Assembly: GCF_015207425.1 (NCBI RefSeq)
Contig: NZ_JADEWZ010000003.1
Span: forward strand, 124,001 to 188,000
Reading direction: 5' to 3'
DNA length: 64,000 nucleotides
Origin: Lusitaniella coriacea LEGE 07157
GTDB lineage: Bacteria; Cyanobacteriota; Cyanobacteriia; Cyanobacteriales; Spirulinaceae
Under the pieces are notes generated by a model, which was not told the origin of the DNA, did not search any database, and worked only from the letters and a program-made list of their open reading frames with translations. Below, one piece after another: positions 45,932 to 53,704 of this stretch (the first letter of the stretch is position 1; every line of letters begins with the position of its first letter). Both the position numbers and the translations under genes were made by a program.

Positions 45932-46012
45932 AGATCGTAGCTGTTCAGCTTGATCTATTCCTACTCTTTTATCGATCTTAGCTGACCAAATGATCTTAAC
46001 CGATCTGGCTGA
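45932..46012. promoter_or_regulatory. Candidate operator array in the divergent promoter region
   Basis: Between two divergent operons there are three copies of a GATCkTAGCTG-like motif: AGATCGTAGCTG (45932), CGATCTTAGCTGA (45973) and CGATCTGGCTGA (46001), plus a fourth, inverted copy CAGCTTGATCT (45946). The first and inverted copies form a 25-bp dyad. Such an array is typical of binding sites for an HTH regulator; the HTH-like domain of the NB-ARC protein is one candidate. The repeats are seen; the binding protein is inferred. Confidence 0.6.
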
Positions 46013-46108
46013 AATTCGGAAGCTTACGGCATAGTGGAAGTCTCGTTAGCAAAATCTGATTTGCCTTCAATTATTTAACTCGTGTACTTTCACTGGAGGA
46101 AATGCAAA

Positions 46109-46345
46109 ATGAGTTCTTGGCAAGATGTTGGTCAGAACTTGGAAGCTAAAGTTACGAGACGCGGACAAGTTCTATTTCGCGACAAGGGTCAAACTACTGA
46201 ATATCCTCATCTGACTGTAGATGTAAACAGTCAGGGCAAGATTATTAATTGGCATCACTCTGAGGAGAGTTGTGGTACTCGTTTTGGTTCGCGAGAAGCA
46301 GTATTAGTAGAACTGGCATATCTCAAGAAGAGAGGCTTACTTTAG
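46109..46345 (+). CDS. Small protein of unknown function, first gene of the vWA operon
   Basis: A 78-residue protein from ATG 46109, with GGAGG nine bases before it; the GTG at 46082 would include the ribosome-binding site, so it is rejected. The sequence (MSSWQDVGQNLEAKVTRRGQ, then TVDVNSQGKIINWHHSEE and AVLVELAYLKKRGLL) suggests a small alpha/beta fold with no membrane segment. I do not recognise the family. It lies 103 bp before the vWA-like gene, on the same strand, and divergent from the NB-ARC operon. Confidence 0.68.
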   Translation: MSSWQDVGQNLEAKVTRRGQVLFRDKGQTTEYPHLTVDVNSQGKIINWHHSEESCGTRFGSREAVLVELAYLKKRGLL

Positions 46346-46448
46346 CCATTTTTATCAACATTTGAGTCGGAAGACTAGATAAGTTCCACAACTATTTAGT
46401 GTCCCGACTCTCCTGATACAGGATACATAGCAGGAGAACAAGCAAATA

Positions 46449-47114
46449 ATGAGACTAGGACGTATACAACTAATTGTGCTAATTGGGGGCTTTTTCACAC
46501 TCGCTGGATTGATCGTTAAATCTACTCAATTTCCCGATTCTCCTTGTTGCCCACCAAAACCACGAAACTCACAATTCGTTCAAGTGGTCTTACAACCTAA
46601 CACTTCTGAGAGTGCTTCTCTCACAGAAGATTTTCTCTACTTCTTTTCTCGTGAGGTAAGACCTCACCACTGGGTTGAGGTTAGTGTTGTTACTAATTCA
46701 GGAGTCGAAGTCTTTTATTCCAAACAAGCAACCCGTCGTGCCATCCAAAATTTACGAGAGTCAATCGATGGGGATAAATCTACAGATCAGTTAGATCCAA
46801 CTCCATCAGATAAAGCTCGTTTGGTTGAAGGATTACAGCGTTTTAGCGATCGCGTTGTAGACACCCAAGGCAAACACTCAATCTACTTCTACATGGTTAC
46901 AGAAGGGACGACAGACCCAGAGGCAATTACCCACATTCGAGAGATTGCAAAACGACTCTCTAAACAAAACTTAGAAAATGCTCACCTTTACATTCTGGGA
47001 CTGAGTTCTAACAACCGATTGCCATTAACAGCCGCACTTGCACCAATTGGAGATCGTGTTGAATTTGCCAGCGCTGACTACGATGAGTGGATTCAATTAC
47101 TCAGAAAATTTTAG
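46449..47114 (+). CDS. Membrane-anchored vWA-like protein
   Basis: A 221-residue protein. Residues 8-24 are one membrane segment, followed by a Cys-Cys-Pro-Pro stretch. The rest has the strand order of a von Willebrand A domain: FVQVVLQPNTSES (where DxSxS of the MIDAS site would be, here without the first Asp), VEVSVVTNSGVEVFY, HSIYFYMVTEGTTDPEAI (TDG-like position), AHLYILGLSSNN and VEFASADYDEWIQLLRKF. If correct, the metal site is degenerate, so it would bind partners without the usual metal. The gene ends 12 bp before the next membrane gene. The fold call rests on my pattern reading. Confidence 0.6.
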   Translation: MRLGRIQLIVLIGGFFTLAGLIVKSTQFPDSPCCPPKPRNSQFVQVVLQPNTSESASLTEDFLYFFSREVRPHHWVEVSVVTNSGVEVFYSKQATRRAIQNLRESIDGDKSTDQLDPTPSDKARLVEGLQRFSDRVVDTQGKHSIYFYMVTEGTTDPEAITHIREIAKRLSKQNLENAHLYILGLSSNNRLPLTAALAPIGDRVEFASADYDEWIQLLRKF

Positions 47115-47126
47115 GAGGGAAACGTC

Positions 47127-48374
47127 ATGAAATTTTTTAAATCATTCTGGTTATGGCTGCTGGGGGGTCTATTTTGGGATTCCCCTTTGCTCCCCTGGTC
47201 ATTGGGTACATTCAACAAAGAAACATTGTTTGAAGATGTTCATACACATCCCCTTGCAAAACTTTTGGAGTACGGTCAGCAAGAACTATTCCAAAGGTTT
47301 TATTGTGTCGTTCTAACAACCGCACGCAGAGTTCGCCGAGAAGAAGAGGAATTAGCAGACCTTCTTTCTAAACAAGAAGAATTTGCAGCACAAGTTGCCT
47401 CTTTAGAGGGTGAAGTTGCCAATAGACCTAAAGCAACTCCAGACTCTGAAACCTACGAAATATTGACCCAGATACCACCCAAGCCCACTATACCAAAATG
47501 GGAGGTTTTCTTGACTGTTGGACTGTCATCCATGTTACTTTTGGGAATTGTTGAATTCCTAGGATTTAACCTGCAAAGTTTGACACTTGATAAACTTCCC
47601 CTACTAATGTTGGGTTTGGCCTTTGCAATTTGTATTAATCTTGCTGAGTACAAAGGAATTGTTGGGCTTGTAAAAGGGGTGCGACGCTATGATCCCAAAC
47701 GTAGTTTCCACAATGATCCGAGATATGCAGAAACAGTTCCCTTCTGGTCTCGCATTCAGTCAGGAGATGCAGCGATCTGGACATCAATTGCTATTGTTGT
47801 TATGGAAACTTGTTTTGCAGCGCCTGGACTCATTAATTTACTTCATCCAGATGAAAAGAAAAAATTTCTGTTTCAACTTACAGTCTTCGCAGCCGCAGGT
47901 TTAGCCGCATTAGTTAATATTATTCTTGCTTGGGGCAATGCTTTAGCTGAAATTCAATGGGAGCAGACGATGGAAGAGTATAAGCTCGAACTCAAACGAG
48001 AATTGGAAGCAAGGCAACAAAACCCAGAATACAGAGAACAGTACGAGCGCAATTGGCAACAACAGCAAGAGATTCGCAAACAGACTCAAGAACTATACAG
48101 CAAATTAGGTGCAGCTAAAGCTCATTTACAGGAAGTTACCAAACAGGTTGCGAAGAAGGAGCAAGATGTTTCCACAATGCGCGAGCAAGCTCGACGAGAG
48201 TACGAGCGTTGGGAAATAGCAGTACGACGTTGGATGCAATCACATCCTGATATTGTCGAACGTTTCATAGAATATTATCCTCAGTGGCAGGAAGAGGACG
48301 ACGAATCTTCAAATAATGGATATCGCCGACTTAAGCCTGTGAAGCAATCGAATAATGTAGTCAATCCAAACTAG
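47127..48374 (+). CDS. Polytopic membrane protein with long cytoplasmic coiled coil
   Basis: A 415-residue protein of unrecognised family. The N-terminus is hydrophobic (LWLLGGLFWDSPLLPW), a coiled coil follows (about residues 70-100, REEEELADLLSKQEEF), then membrane segments near 130-150, 158-175, 215-235 and 250-270. A long charged coiled coil comes next from about 280 to 380 (WEQTMEEYKLELKRELEARQ and QELYSKLGAAKAHLQEV), with an acidic tail. It starts 12 bp after the vWA-like gene and is the last gene of the operon. A stalk-like coil attached to the membrane would suit scaffolding or sensing. No enzyme motif is visible. Confidence 0.72.
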   Translation: MKFFKSFWLWLLGGLFWDSPLLPWSLGTFNKETLFEDVHTHPLAKLLEYGQQELFQRFYCVVLTTARRVRREEEELADLLSKQEEFAAQVASLEGEVANRPKATPDSETYEILTQIPPKPTIPKWEVFLTVGLSSMLLLGIVEFLGFNLQSLTLDKLPLLMLGLAFAICINLAEYKGIVGLVKGVRRYDPKRSFHNDPRYAETVPFWSRIQSGDAAIWTSIAIVVMETCFAAPGLINLLHPDEKKKFLFQLTVFAAAGLAALVNIILAWGNALAEIQWEQTMEEYKLELKRELEARQQNPEYREQYERNWQQQQEIRKQTQELYSKLGAAKAHLQEVTKQVAKKEQDVSTMREQARREYERWEIAVRRWMQSHPDIVERFIEYYPQWQEEDDESSNNGYRRLKPVKQSNNVVNPN

Positions 48375-48420
48375 TGGTTTGTCCGTTTTCCATTTGTGGA
48401 TCGATTCTTTCTCCACGTCT
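48373..48420 (+). repeat. 48-bp dispersed repeat (copy 2), after the island operon
   Basis: Matches 39387-39434 at 42 of 48 bases. It starts directly at the stop codon of the coiled-coil membrane protein gene, so it may mark the right edge of the island. A GC-rich palindrome GGCGGGCATTGCCCGCC follows at 48481-48497. Confidence 0.8.
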
Positions 48421-48560
48421 CTGTGTCACCCTTAACGCACAAGATCGAGGTTGACAGCGAGCAGCATTTCTAAAAATTAAGGCGGGCATTGCCCGCCAAC
48501 CCTGGCGCTCGATCTTGTCCGCTTTTCCATAAAATAGAAAAAAATAGCTGCGATCGAGTT

Positions 48561-49106
48561 ATGCTAACCCTAGCCCAATGGTCGGTTAAAGACTATCACC
48601 GGATGACAGAAGCAGGAATTTTGCGCGATCGTCGGGTTGAATTACTGACGGGTCAAATTGTTGAGATGAGTCCGGAAACTCCCCTGCATTACAACACAAC
48701 CAAACGCGGCGTGCGGTATTTAGAGGAATTGTTGCGCGACTTGGCAGAAGTTCGCTTCAATGGCCCGATTACCCTCGCCACATCAGAACCCGAACCGGAT
48801 ATTGCCATTGTTCGATTGCCGGAGTCACAATACAACGATTGCCATCCCAACGCAAGGGATATTTTCTGGCTGATTGAGGTGGCAAATACCAGTCAAAAAA
48901 AGGATTTGGAGGTCAAAAAGACAATTTATGCAACCGCACAAATTCCCGAATATTGGGTTTTGGACGTACAAAAGCGAACGATAACTGTCTTTCAGAATCC
49001 CCAGGATAATGACTACACAGACGAATGGGAAGCCAATCGAGGCGAGATTGTCCCCCTCGCATTCCCGGATGTTCGAGTGTCGGTAGAACGATTGTTGCAG
49101 GGATAA
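48561..49106 (+). CDS. Uma2 (DUF820) family nuclease-like protein, short subgroup
   Basis: A 181-residue protein from ATG 48561 (the open frame upstream to 48489 is not family-like). It is the common Uma2 form: MLTLAQWSVKDYHRM, then GILRDRRVELLTGQIVEMSP, with metal residues Asp in EPEPDIAIV, Glu in FWLIEVANTSQ and Lys in LEVKKTIYA, and EYWVLDVQKRTITVF. Complete, without a coiled coil, unlike the larger copies at 17-25 kb. The catalytic set is intact, but the cellular role is unknown. It lies just right of the accessory island. Confidence 0.9.
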   Translation: MLTLAQWSVKDYHRMTEAGILRDRRVELLTGQIVEMSPETPLHYNTTKRGVRYLEELLRDLAEVRFNGPITLATSEPEPDIAIVRLPESQYNDCHPNARDIFWLIEVANTSQKKDLEVKKTIYATAQIPEYWVLDVQKRTITVFQNPQDNDYTDEWEANRGEIVPLAFPDVRVSVERLLQG

Positions 49107-49431
49107 TTTATGTAGGGATATGAGAGAACGTGCTACTCCTCTTCATTTCTTGTTTGAGTGAGTCCGTATCTTATCAACGTTGCGGTAGTCGAATCTGCAA
49201 GGTAATTAAAAACACGCGCCTGAAAATTTCACAAGAATTTGCCCAATTCCCTGGCGGATCGAACGGGAAAGATCGTGTAAAGTTGAGTTAGGGGCATCTT
49301 GACGTTTAAATAGTGAATCCAAAAATTGAGTCGCGATCGCAGCAAGTCTTATGAGCGGTCGCGGATTTTGCTTTTTTTTCTGAGGAACTTCACTAAAATT
49401 ACTCCATCTGCACGATACGGGTGACGCAACC
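49107..49431. other. 325-bp intergenic region; nothing recognised
   Basis: One HIP1 site at 49333 and a T-rich run near 49370. No gene, tRNA or clear terminator. Confidence 0.5.
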
Positions 49432-49935
49432 ATGTCCAGCAACGCACTAACTCTCCATCCTATTCTTCCTCCCACTCAAGTTTTGAGTCATCTTCATAGC
49501 GGTCAATTGCTGCGGATAGATGCGCCTCGTGGAAGTGCGATGATTATTTGTCATCGCCACCATGCTGAAATTGCGGGGCCCGGTGCGGCGATAGGGGGAG
49601 TGTTGGATATTGATTGCTATCGTGCGATTCCTATTGGTAAGGTTGCGTTGGTTTATCCTGAATCTGCGATGGAGAGGAGAGAGGCTTTTTTAGTTCGACA
49701 TCAATGGATTGAAAGTACGCAACGGGTTGCAAATTACCCGGTTCCTTTACAGCGTGCCACTATTATTTTGAAGATGTTGCGTAAGTATTGTGGTGCGGAA
49801 GCGTTTAGTTATTTACCGGATGACGCGATCGCGCAATTAGTTGGCGTTTTACCTCAAACCATCGTAACAGCCCGCAAACATCTCGATCGTTTGACTCGAA
49901 AATCTGTTTCGCGAACCTCTTCGATCGCGGTTTAA
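49432..49935 (+). CDS. Conserved protein with C-terminal HTH-like segment
   Basis: A 167-residue protein that I do not recognise with certainty. Residues 1-100 look like small beta strands (LLRIDAPRGSAMIICHRHH, GKVALVYPESAMERRE). The C-terminal 50 residues read as a helix-turn-helix (DDAIAQLVGVLPQTIVTARKHLDRL), as in Crp/Fnr-type winged helices, where a regulatory beta-domain precedes the DNA-binding part. A transcription regulator is plausible. Transcribed towards petL, which lies on the other strand. No signal peptide. Confidence 0.6.
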   Translation: MSSNALTLHPILPPTQVLSHLHSGQLLRIDAPRGSAMIICHRHHAEIAGPGAAIGGVLDIDCYRAIPIGKVALVYPESAMERREAFLVRHQWIESTQRVANYPVPLQRATIILKMLRKYCGAEAFSYLPDDAIAQLVGVLPQTIVTARKHLDRLTRKSVSRTSSIAV

Positions 49936-50011
49936 TCGAGAAAGGAGATTGATGCAATACGGGGTCAAGAGTAGGGACGTTTAGATGAAACGCCCGTACA
50001 GAAATGCCTTT

Positions 50012-50104
50012 TTAGATGAGATTGATTGCACGGAAGCCAAAATAAAGAACGAGCGCGATCGCGCTAAATGCTGCCAAAATGCCAAAGTATGCAACGATAG
50101 CCAT
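50012..50104 (-). CDS. petL: Cytochrome b6f complex subunit PetL (probable)
   Basis: A 30-residue reading frame on the minus strand: MAIVAYFGILAAFSAIALVL, then YFGFRAINLI. One membrane helix with a short basic tail, as in chloroplast PetL proteins, which share the YFGFLLA...I(K/R/N)LI pattern. AAGGAG lies ten bases before the start, which supports translation. PetL stabilises the b6f dimer in the thylakoid. Other one-helix photosynthetic subunits look alike, so PetN or a Psb subunit is a weaker alternative. It is below normal ORF length cut-offs. Confidence 0.65.
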   Translation of the reverse strand: MAIVAYFGILAAFSAIALVLYFGFRAINLI

Positions 50105-50189
50105 TGAAAATTTCTCCTTAAAACTTCACCAAAGTTATAACTTGGAATCATTATCTAATGATTGGGGCTGAACGAGCAACCAGAGACAG

Positions 50190-50225
50190 AGTAATTACCA
50201 ATTACTAATTACCAATTACCAATTT
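50190..50225. repeat. AATTACC-type short tandem repeats
   Basis: Four imperfect copies of AATTACC(A)/AATTACT in a row; its reverse complement (AATTGGTAATTGGTAATT) recurs at 62091-62117. Intergenic. Confidence 0.75.
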
Positions 50226-50330
50226 GGGTTACGGGGAGTAAGGTACACACTCTACTGCCTAATGCCCACTGTTCATTGCCTCAAGCTTAAAGTTTTGTAC
50301 CTCACCCAACTGAGAAACGCTATATAACCC

Positions 50331-50864
50331 CTAAAACTTCAATCCCACGCCGCCTTGGAGGGAAAAAGCGGGTCCTCCGCCATTACGGAAGGCATCAAAG
50401 GCAATAATGGCATTACCGAAAACCACCGTATTGCTGTTGGGAATCACGTAATCAATTCCCGGTTGAATGGCAAAGCTGGTTTTATCGCCGATGGGGGAGG
50501 GAGTTGTTCCATCTGTCCCCGCGAAGGAGACTCCCGCACCCACGTAGGCATCGGTTTGCCAATTGAGGGGAATATCGTAGGATACCGTGGGAACGACTGC
50601 TACCGAGTCTCCAATCAATGCTTGGGTGCGTAGGGAAACGGGAAATTCCAGAAATTTGTAGCGAAACGCGATTACTGCGCCAATTTGTCGCCCTTCTCCT
50701 GTATTGTCGTTGGTGAGTCCAAAAGTGGGCCCAACTCCGACATAACTCCCGTATGCGGCTTGTGCTTGGGCGGGTTGAGACGCGATCGCGCCCTGTAATA
50801 CTGTTATTGCAACAACTCCGCTCAAAAGTTGTGGAAACCCAATGTGAAAACGCTTCATATCCAT
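50331..50864 (-). CDS. Small outer-membrane beta-barrel protein
   Basis: A 177-residue protein with a signal peptide (MKRFHIGFPQLLSGVVAITV, cleavage after AQAQA) and alternating hydrophobic/polar strands (GSYVGVGPTFGL, QIGAVIAFRYKF, SFAIQPGIDYVI), ending in a C-terminal Phe (GGVGLKF), the usual outer-membrane insertion signal. Size suits an eight-stranded barrel. No specific family is recognised and the role is unknown. Start could be ATG 50864 or the ATG two codons later. Confidence 0.75.
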   Translation of the reverse strand: MDMKRFHIGFPQLLSGVVAITVLQGAIASQPAQAQAAYGSYVGVGPTFGLTNDNTGEGRQIGAVIAFRYKFLEFPVSLRTQALIGDSVAVVPTVSYDIPLNWQTDAYVGAGVSFAGTDGTTPSPIGDKTSFAIQPGIDYVIPNSNTVVFGNAIIAFDAFRNGGGPAFSLQGGVGLKF

Positions 50865-50945
50865 ACAAACCCCTCAACACAAAATTACATTGACAATCTC
50901 GATCTTTGAGCCGATTTTAACGCAATATCGATCTCCTGCTCGACC

Positions 50946-51284
50946 TTAAGATTCCGGGGATTGCGGTGCGATGAAGAATTTATAAACCCCATAGATCAAA
51001 ACGCCCAGAATTGCCATACTAATTAAAGCGGAGACGATTTGGAAAACAGTTTTCAGAAGGGAAAAACTGACCGAAATCGCAAAGAGTCCCACTATAACTT
51101 TCCCAACAACAGGCAAACGATCGAACCATTCTCGCGCTTGTTGGAGATACTGTTGCGCTTTCTCGCGATTTTTCCCATTCAACCAACTGGGTTGCTGCGG
51201 CTTTCCATTGGGAGAAAATGGGTTAAAGGGCGATTCAACTTCCACCTCTACTTCGCGAGATTTTTGCCGATCTTGAGAATTCAT
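50946..51284 (-). CDS. Single-span membrane protein of unknown function
   Basis: A 112-residue protein: charged head (QKSREVEVEVESPFNPF), a helical part (KAQQYLQQAREWFDRL) and a C-terminal hydrophobic segment of about 45 residues (VIVGLFAISVSFSLLKTVFQ and ISMAILGVLIYGVYKFF) that could form two helices. Reads as a conserved cyanobacterial hypothetical protein. Divergent from rseP across 222 bp. Confidence 0.6.
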   Translation of the reverse strand: MNSQDRQKSREVEVEVESPFNPFSPNGKPQQPSWLNGKNREKAQQYLQQAREWFDRLPVVGKVIVGLFAISVSFSLLKTVFQIVSALISMAILGVLIYGVYKFFIAPQSPES

Positions 51285-51506
51285 AGTTAACTCTTCCTCA
51301 TTACCAATGCTGCGGATAGATTCTTGCTACTGCGATCGCGTCGATTCTTGATTATTTCAGAACTCGCGGTCTATCCGGCGCGCGATCGCGACACCTTAAC
51401 AGTTTAACGTGTTTGGCTCGCATCCCATCACCGAAACAGCCTGCATTGCAAGGGAATGTTCTAGAATATACAAAACCTTTAGCCTCTTGAAACTTGGGAT
51501 AAATCT

Positions 51507-52598
51507 ATGTCAGTTTTGGCAGCGATCGCGGTCTTAGCTCTTTTGATCGTCGTACATGAATTTGGTCACTTCTCAGCAGCGCGTTTGCAAAATATTCGAG
51601 TGAATCGGTTTTCCATTGGTTTTGGCCCGATTTTGCTCAAAAAACAAGGCCCGGAAACCGAATATGCCATTAGAGCTTTTCCTCTCGGCGGATTTGTCGG
51701 TTTTCCCGATGACGATCCCGATAGCGAAATTCCCCCCGACGACCCAGACTTACTGCGCAACCGTCCCATTTTAGATCGGGCAATTGTGATTAGTGCGGGA
51801 GTCATTGCCAACCTGATTTTTGCCTACTTCCTACTCGTCTCTCAATCTGCAATTTTGGGCGTTCCCGAAAGCGCTAACCCGCAACCGGGCGTAATTGTTA
51901 CTCAAATTATCTCCTCAGACTCCCCCGCAGGACGGGCAAATCTGCAAGCAGGAGATCGGATTCTTGCCATTGACAATCGACCCCTTCAAGCTTCAGAGGA
52001 AGCTGCCAAAGTCTTCAAACAAACCATTGAAACCTCCGCCAATCAATCTCTAAACCTCACCGTAAAGCGCGGAAAAGAGCAACTCGCGATCGCGCTAACC
52101 CCCGATGCAGACAAAGCAGGAAAAGGTAAAATTGGCATTGGTTTAGCACCAAACTTTGAACTGATTCGCCGCCCTCCCAACAGCATTTTTGAAGCTTTCA
52201 TTGTTGGCGCTAAAGAATTTCAACGCATGAGCGTTTTAACCACAAAAGGCTTTGCTCAATTAATCGGCAACTTCCAAGAAACCGCCCAACAGGTTGCCAG
52301 TCCTGTCAAAATCGTGCAAATTGGCTCGGATCTCGCCAAATCTGATGCCGGAAGTCTCTTCCAATTCGGAGCGCTAATTAGCATTAACCTCGCGATTATT
52401 AACATTTTGCCCCTTCCCGCCCTTGATGGCGGTCAACTCGCCTTTTTGCTCCTTGAAGGACTGCGCGGCAAACCCGTCCCCAGCCGAATTCAAGACGGCG
52501 TTATGAGAACGGGCTTAGTGCTGTTGTTAGGGCTAGGAATGTTTTTAATCGTCCGCGACACGACTAATTTAGCCATCTTCCAGCAACTCCTTCCTTAA
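51507..52598 (+). CDS. rseP: RseP-type site-2 membrane zinc protease
   Basis: A 363-residue M50 protease with a PDZ domain. The zinc motif HEFGH is in the first membrane segment (VVHEFGHFSAARL), followed by RFSIGFGPILL; the PDZ domain is at about residues 125-205 (AGRANLQAGDRILAIDNRPL) and the third metal site is in LPLPALDGGQLAF. RseP-type enzymes cut membrane-anchored anti-sigma factors and remnant signal peptides. Start ATG 51507. It precedes nth and rpsN by short gaps (31 and 63 bp), so the three may be one transcript. Confidence 0.95.
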   Translation: MSVLAAIAVLALLIVVHEFGHFSAARLQNIRVNRFSIGFGPILLKKQGPETEYAIRAFPLGGFVGFPDDDPDSEIPPDDPDLLRNRPILDRAIVISAGVIANLIFAYFLLVSQSAILGVPESANPQPGVIVTQIISSDSPAGRANLQAGDRILAIDNRPLQASEEAAKVFKQTIETSANQSLNLTVKRGKEQLAIALTPDADKAGKGKIGIGLAPNFELIRRPPNSIFEAFIVGAKEFQRMSVLTTKGFAQLIGNFQETAQQVASPVKIVQIGSDLAKSDAGSLFQFGALISINLAIINILPLPALDGGQLAFLLLEGLRGKPVPSRIQDGVMRTGLVLLLGLGMFLIVRDTTNLAIFQQLLP

Positions 52599-52629
52599 AA
52601 CTAAATGGAATAGAAGCGACCCGAAAACC

Positions 52630-53283
52630 GTGAGTATTACCCGCAAGCGAGCCACAAAAAAACAGCGCGCGATCGAAATCCTGATTCGCCTCAAACGCGA
52701 ATATCCCAACGCCACTTGCAGCCTGAACTACGAAACCCCCGTTCAGCTTTTGGTCGCAACCATTCTCTCCGCTCAATGTACCGACGAACGGGTCAATAAA
52801 GTCACCCCAGACCTTTTTTCTCGTTTTCCCGATGCAGCCGCCCTTGCAGGGGCAGATCGCGAGGAATTAGAGACATTAATTCGTTCGACGGGGTTTTATC
52901 GCAACAAAGCCAAAAATATTCAAGGCGCTACAGACAAAATCATTCGGGAATTTGGCGGAAAAATTCCCCAACAAATGGAGAAAATACTGACCCTTCCCGG
53001 AGTGGCGCGTAAAACCGCCAATGTCGTTCTCGCTCATGGATTTGGCATCATTGAAGGCGTAACCGTCGATACCCACGTCAAGCGCCTCAGCCAGCGTCTC
53101 GGCTTAACCGAACATAAAGATCCCGTGAGAATCGAGCGCGATTTAATGTCCCTGCTGCCGCAACCAGAATGGGAAAATTGGTCAATTCGCCTCATCTATC
53201 ACGGTCGAGCAGTTTGCAAGGCGCGCAAACCTGCTTGTGCAGCTTGTGGGTTAGTCGATTTATGTCCCTCCGCCCAGGCATAG
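52630..53283 (+). CDS. nth: Endonuclease III
   Basis: A 217-residue DNA glycosylase/AP lyase that removes oxidised pyrimidines. Helix-hairpin-helix LPGVARKTANVVL with the catalytic Lys, the Asp in VTVDTHVKRLSQRL, and the C-terminal [4Fe-4S] cysteines in C-x6-C-x2-C-x5-C spacing (CKARKPACAACGLVDLC). GTG start at 52630. Second gene after rseP. Very confident. Confidence 0.97.
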   Translation: MSITRKRATKKQRAIEILIRLKREYPNATCSLNYETPVQLLVATILSAQCTDERVNKVTPDLFSRFPDAAALAGADREELETLIRSTGFYRNKAKNIQGATDKIIREFGGKIPQQMEKILTLPGVARKTANVVLAHGFGIIEGVTVDTHVKRLSQRLGLTEHKDPVRIERDLMSLLPQPEWENWSIRLIYHGRAVCKARKPACAACGLVDLCPSAQA

Positions 53284-53346
53284 TTTTTTCCTGGAGATCG
53301 GATATGATAGAAAATACTGTCTAAAATCCCAAAACTGTAAAAATTT

Positions 53347-53649
53347 ATGGCTAAGAAGTCGATGATCGAGCGCGAGAAAAAGCGCCGTCACCTCGTTGAA
53401 AAGTATGCGGATAAGCGAGCTGAGTTAAAAGAACAATTTAGAACGGCATCCTCCCAAATGGAGAAGTTGGAGATTCACCGCAAAATCCAGCAATTGCCGA
53501 GAAGTAGCGCTCGCAATCGCCTGCGCAATCGCTGCATGATTACCGGAAGACCCAGAGGGTACTACCGCGATTTCGGTCTGTCCCGCAACGTGTTTCGGGA
53601 ATGGGCCCACGAAGGATTATTACCGGGCGTTGTTAAATCGAGCTGGTAG
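53347..53649 (+). CDS. rpsN: 30S ribosomal protein S14
   Basis: A 100-residue protein of the longer, zinc-free S14 type common in cyanobacteria and plastids: basic head ([20 protein letters not shown]), then [20 protein letters not shown] and the conserved end [15 protein letters not shown]. Located away from the main ribosomal operon, as is usual for cyanobacterial rpsN. Confidence 0.98.
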   Translation: MAKKSMIEREKKRRHLVEKYADKRAELKEQFRTASSQMEKLEIHRKIQQLPRSSARNRLRNRCMITGRPRGYYRDFGLSRNVFREWAHEGLLPGVVKSSW

Positions 53650-53704
53650 CATTTTCCTAACATCCGCGATCGATTATTCCATGATGGAAAGCCGATCGCG
53701 GGTA

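Noticed and set aside
42984-48420. Prophage
   Set aside because: No integrase, capsid, tail or lysis gene motifs in the island; the content is STAND/vWA type.
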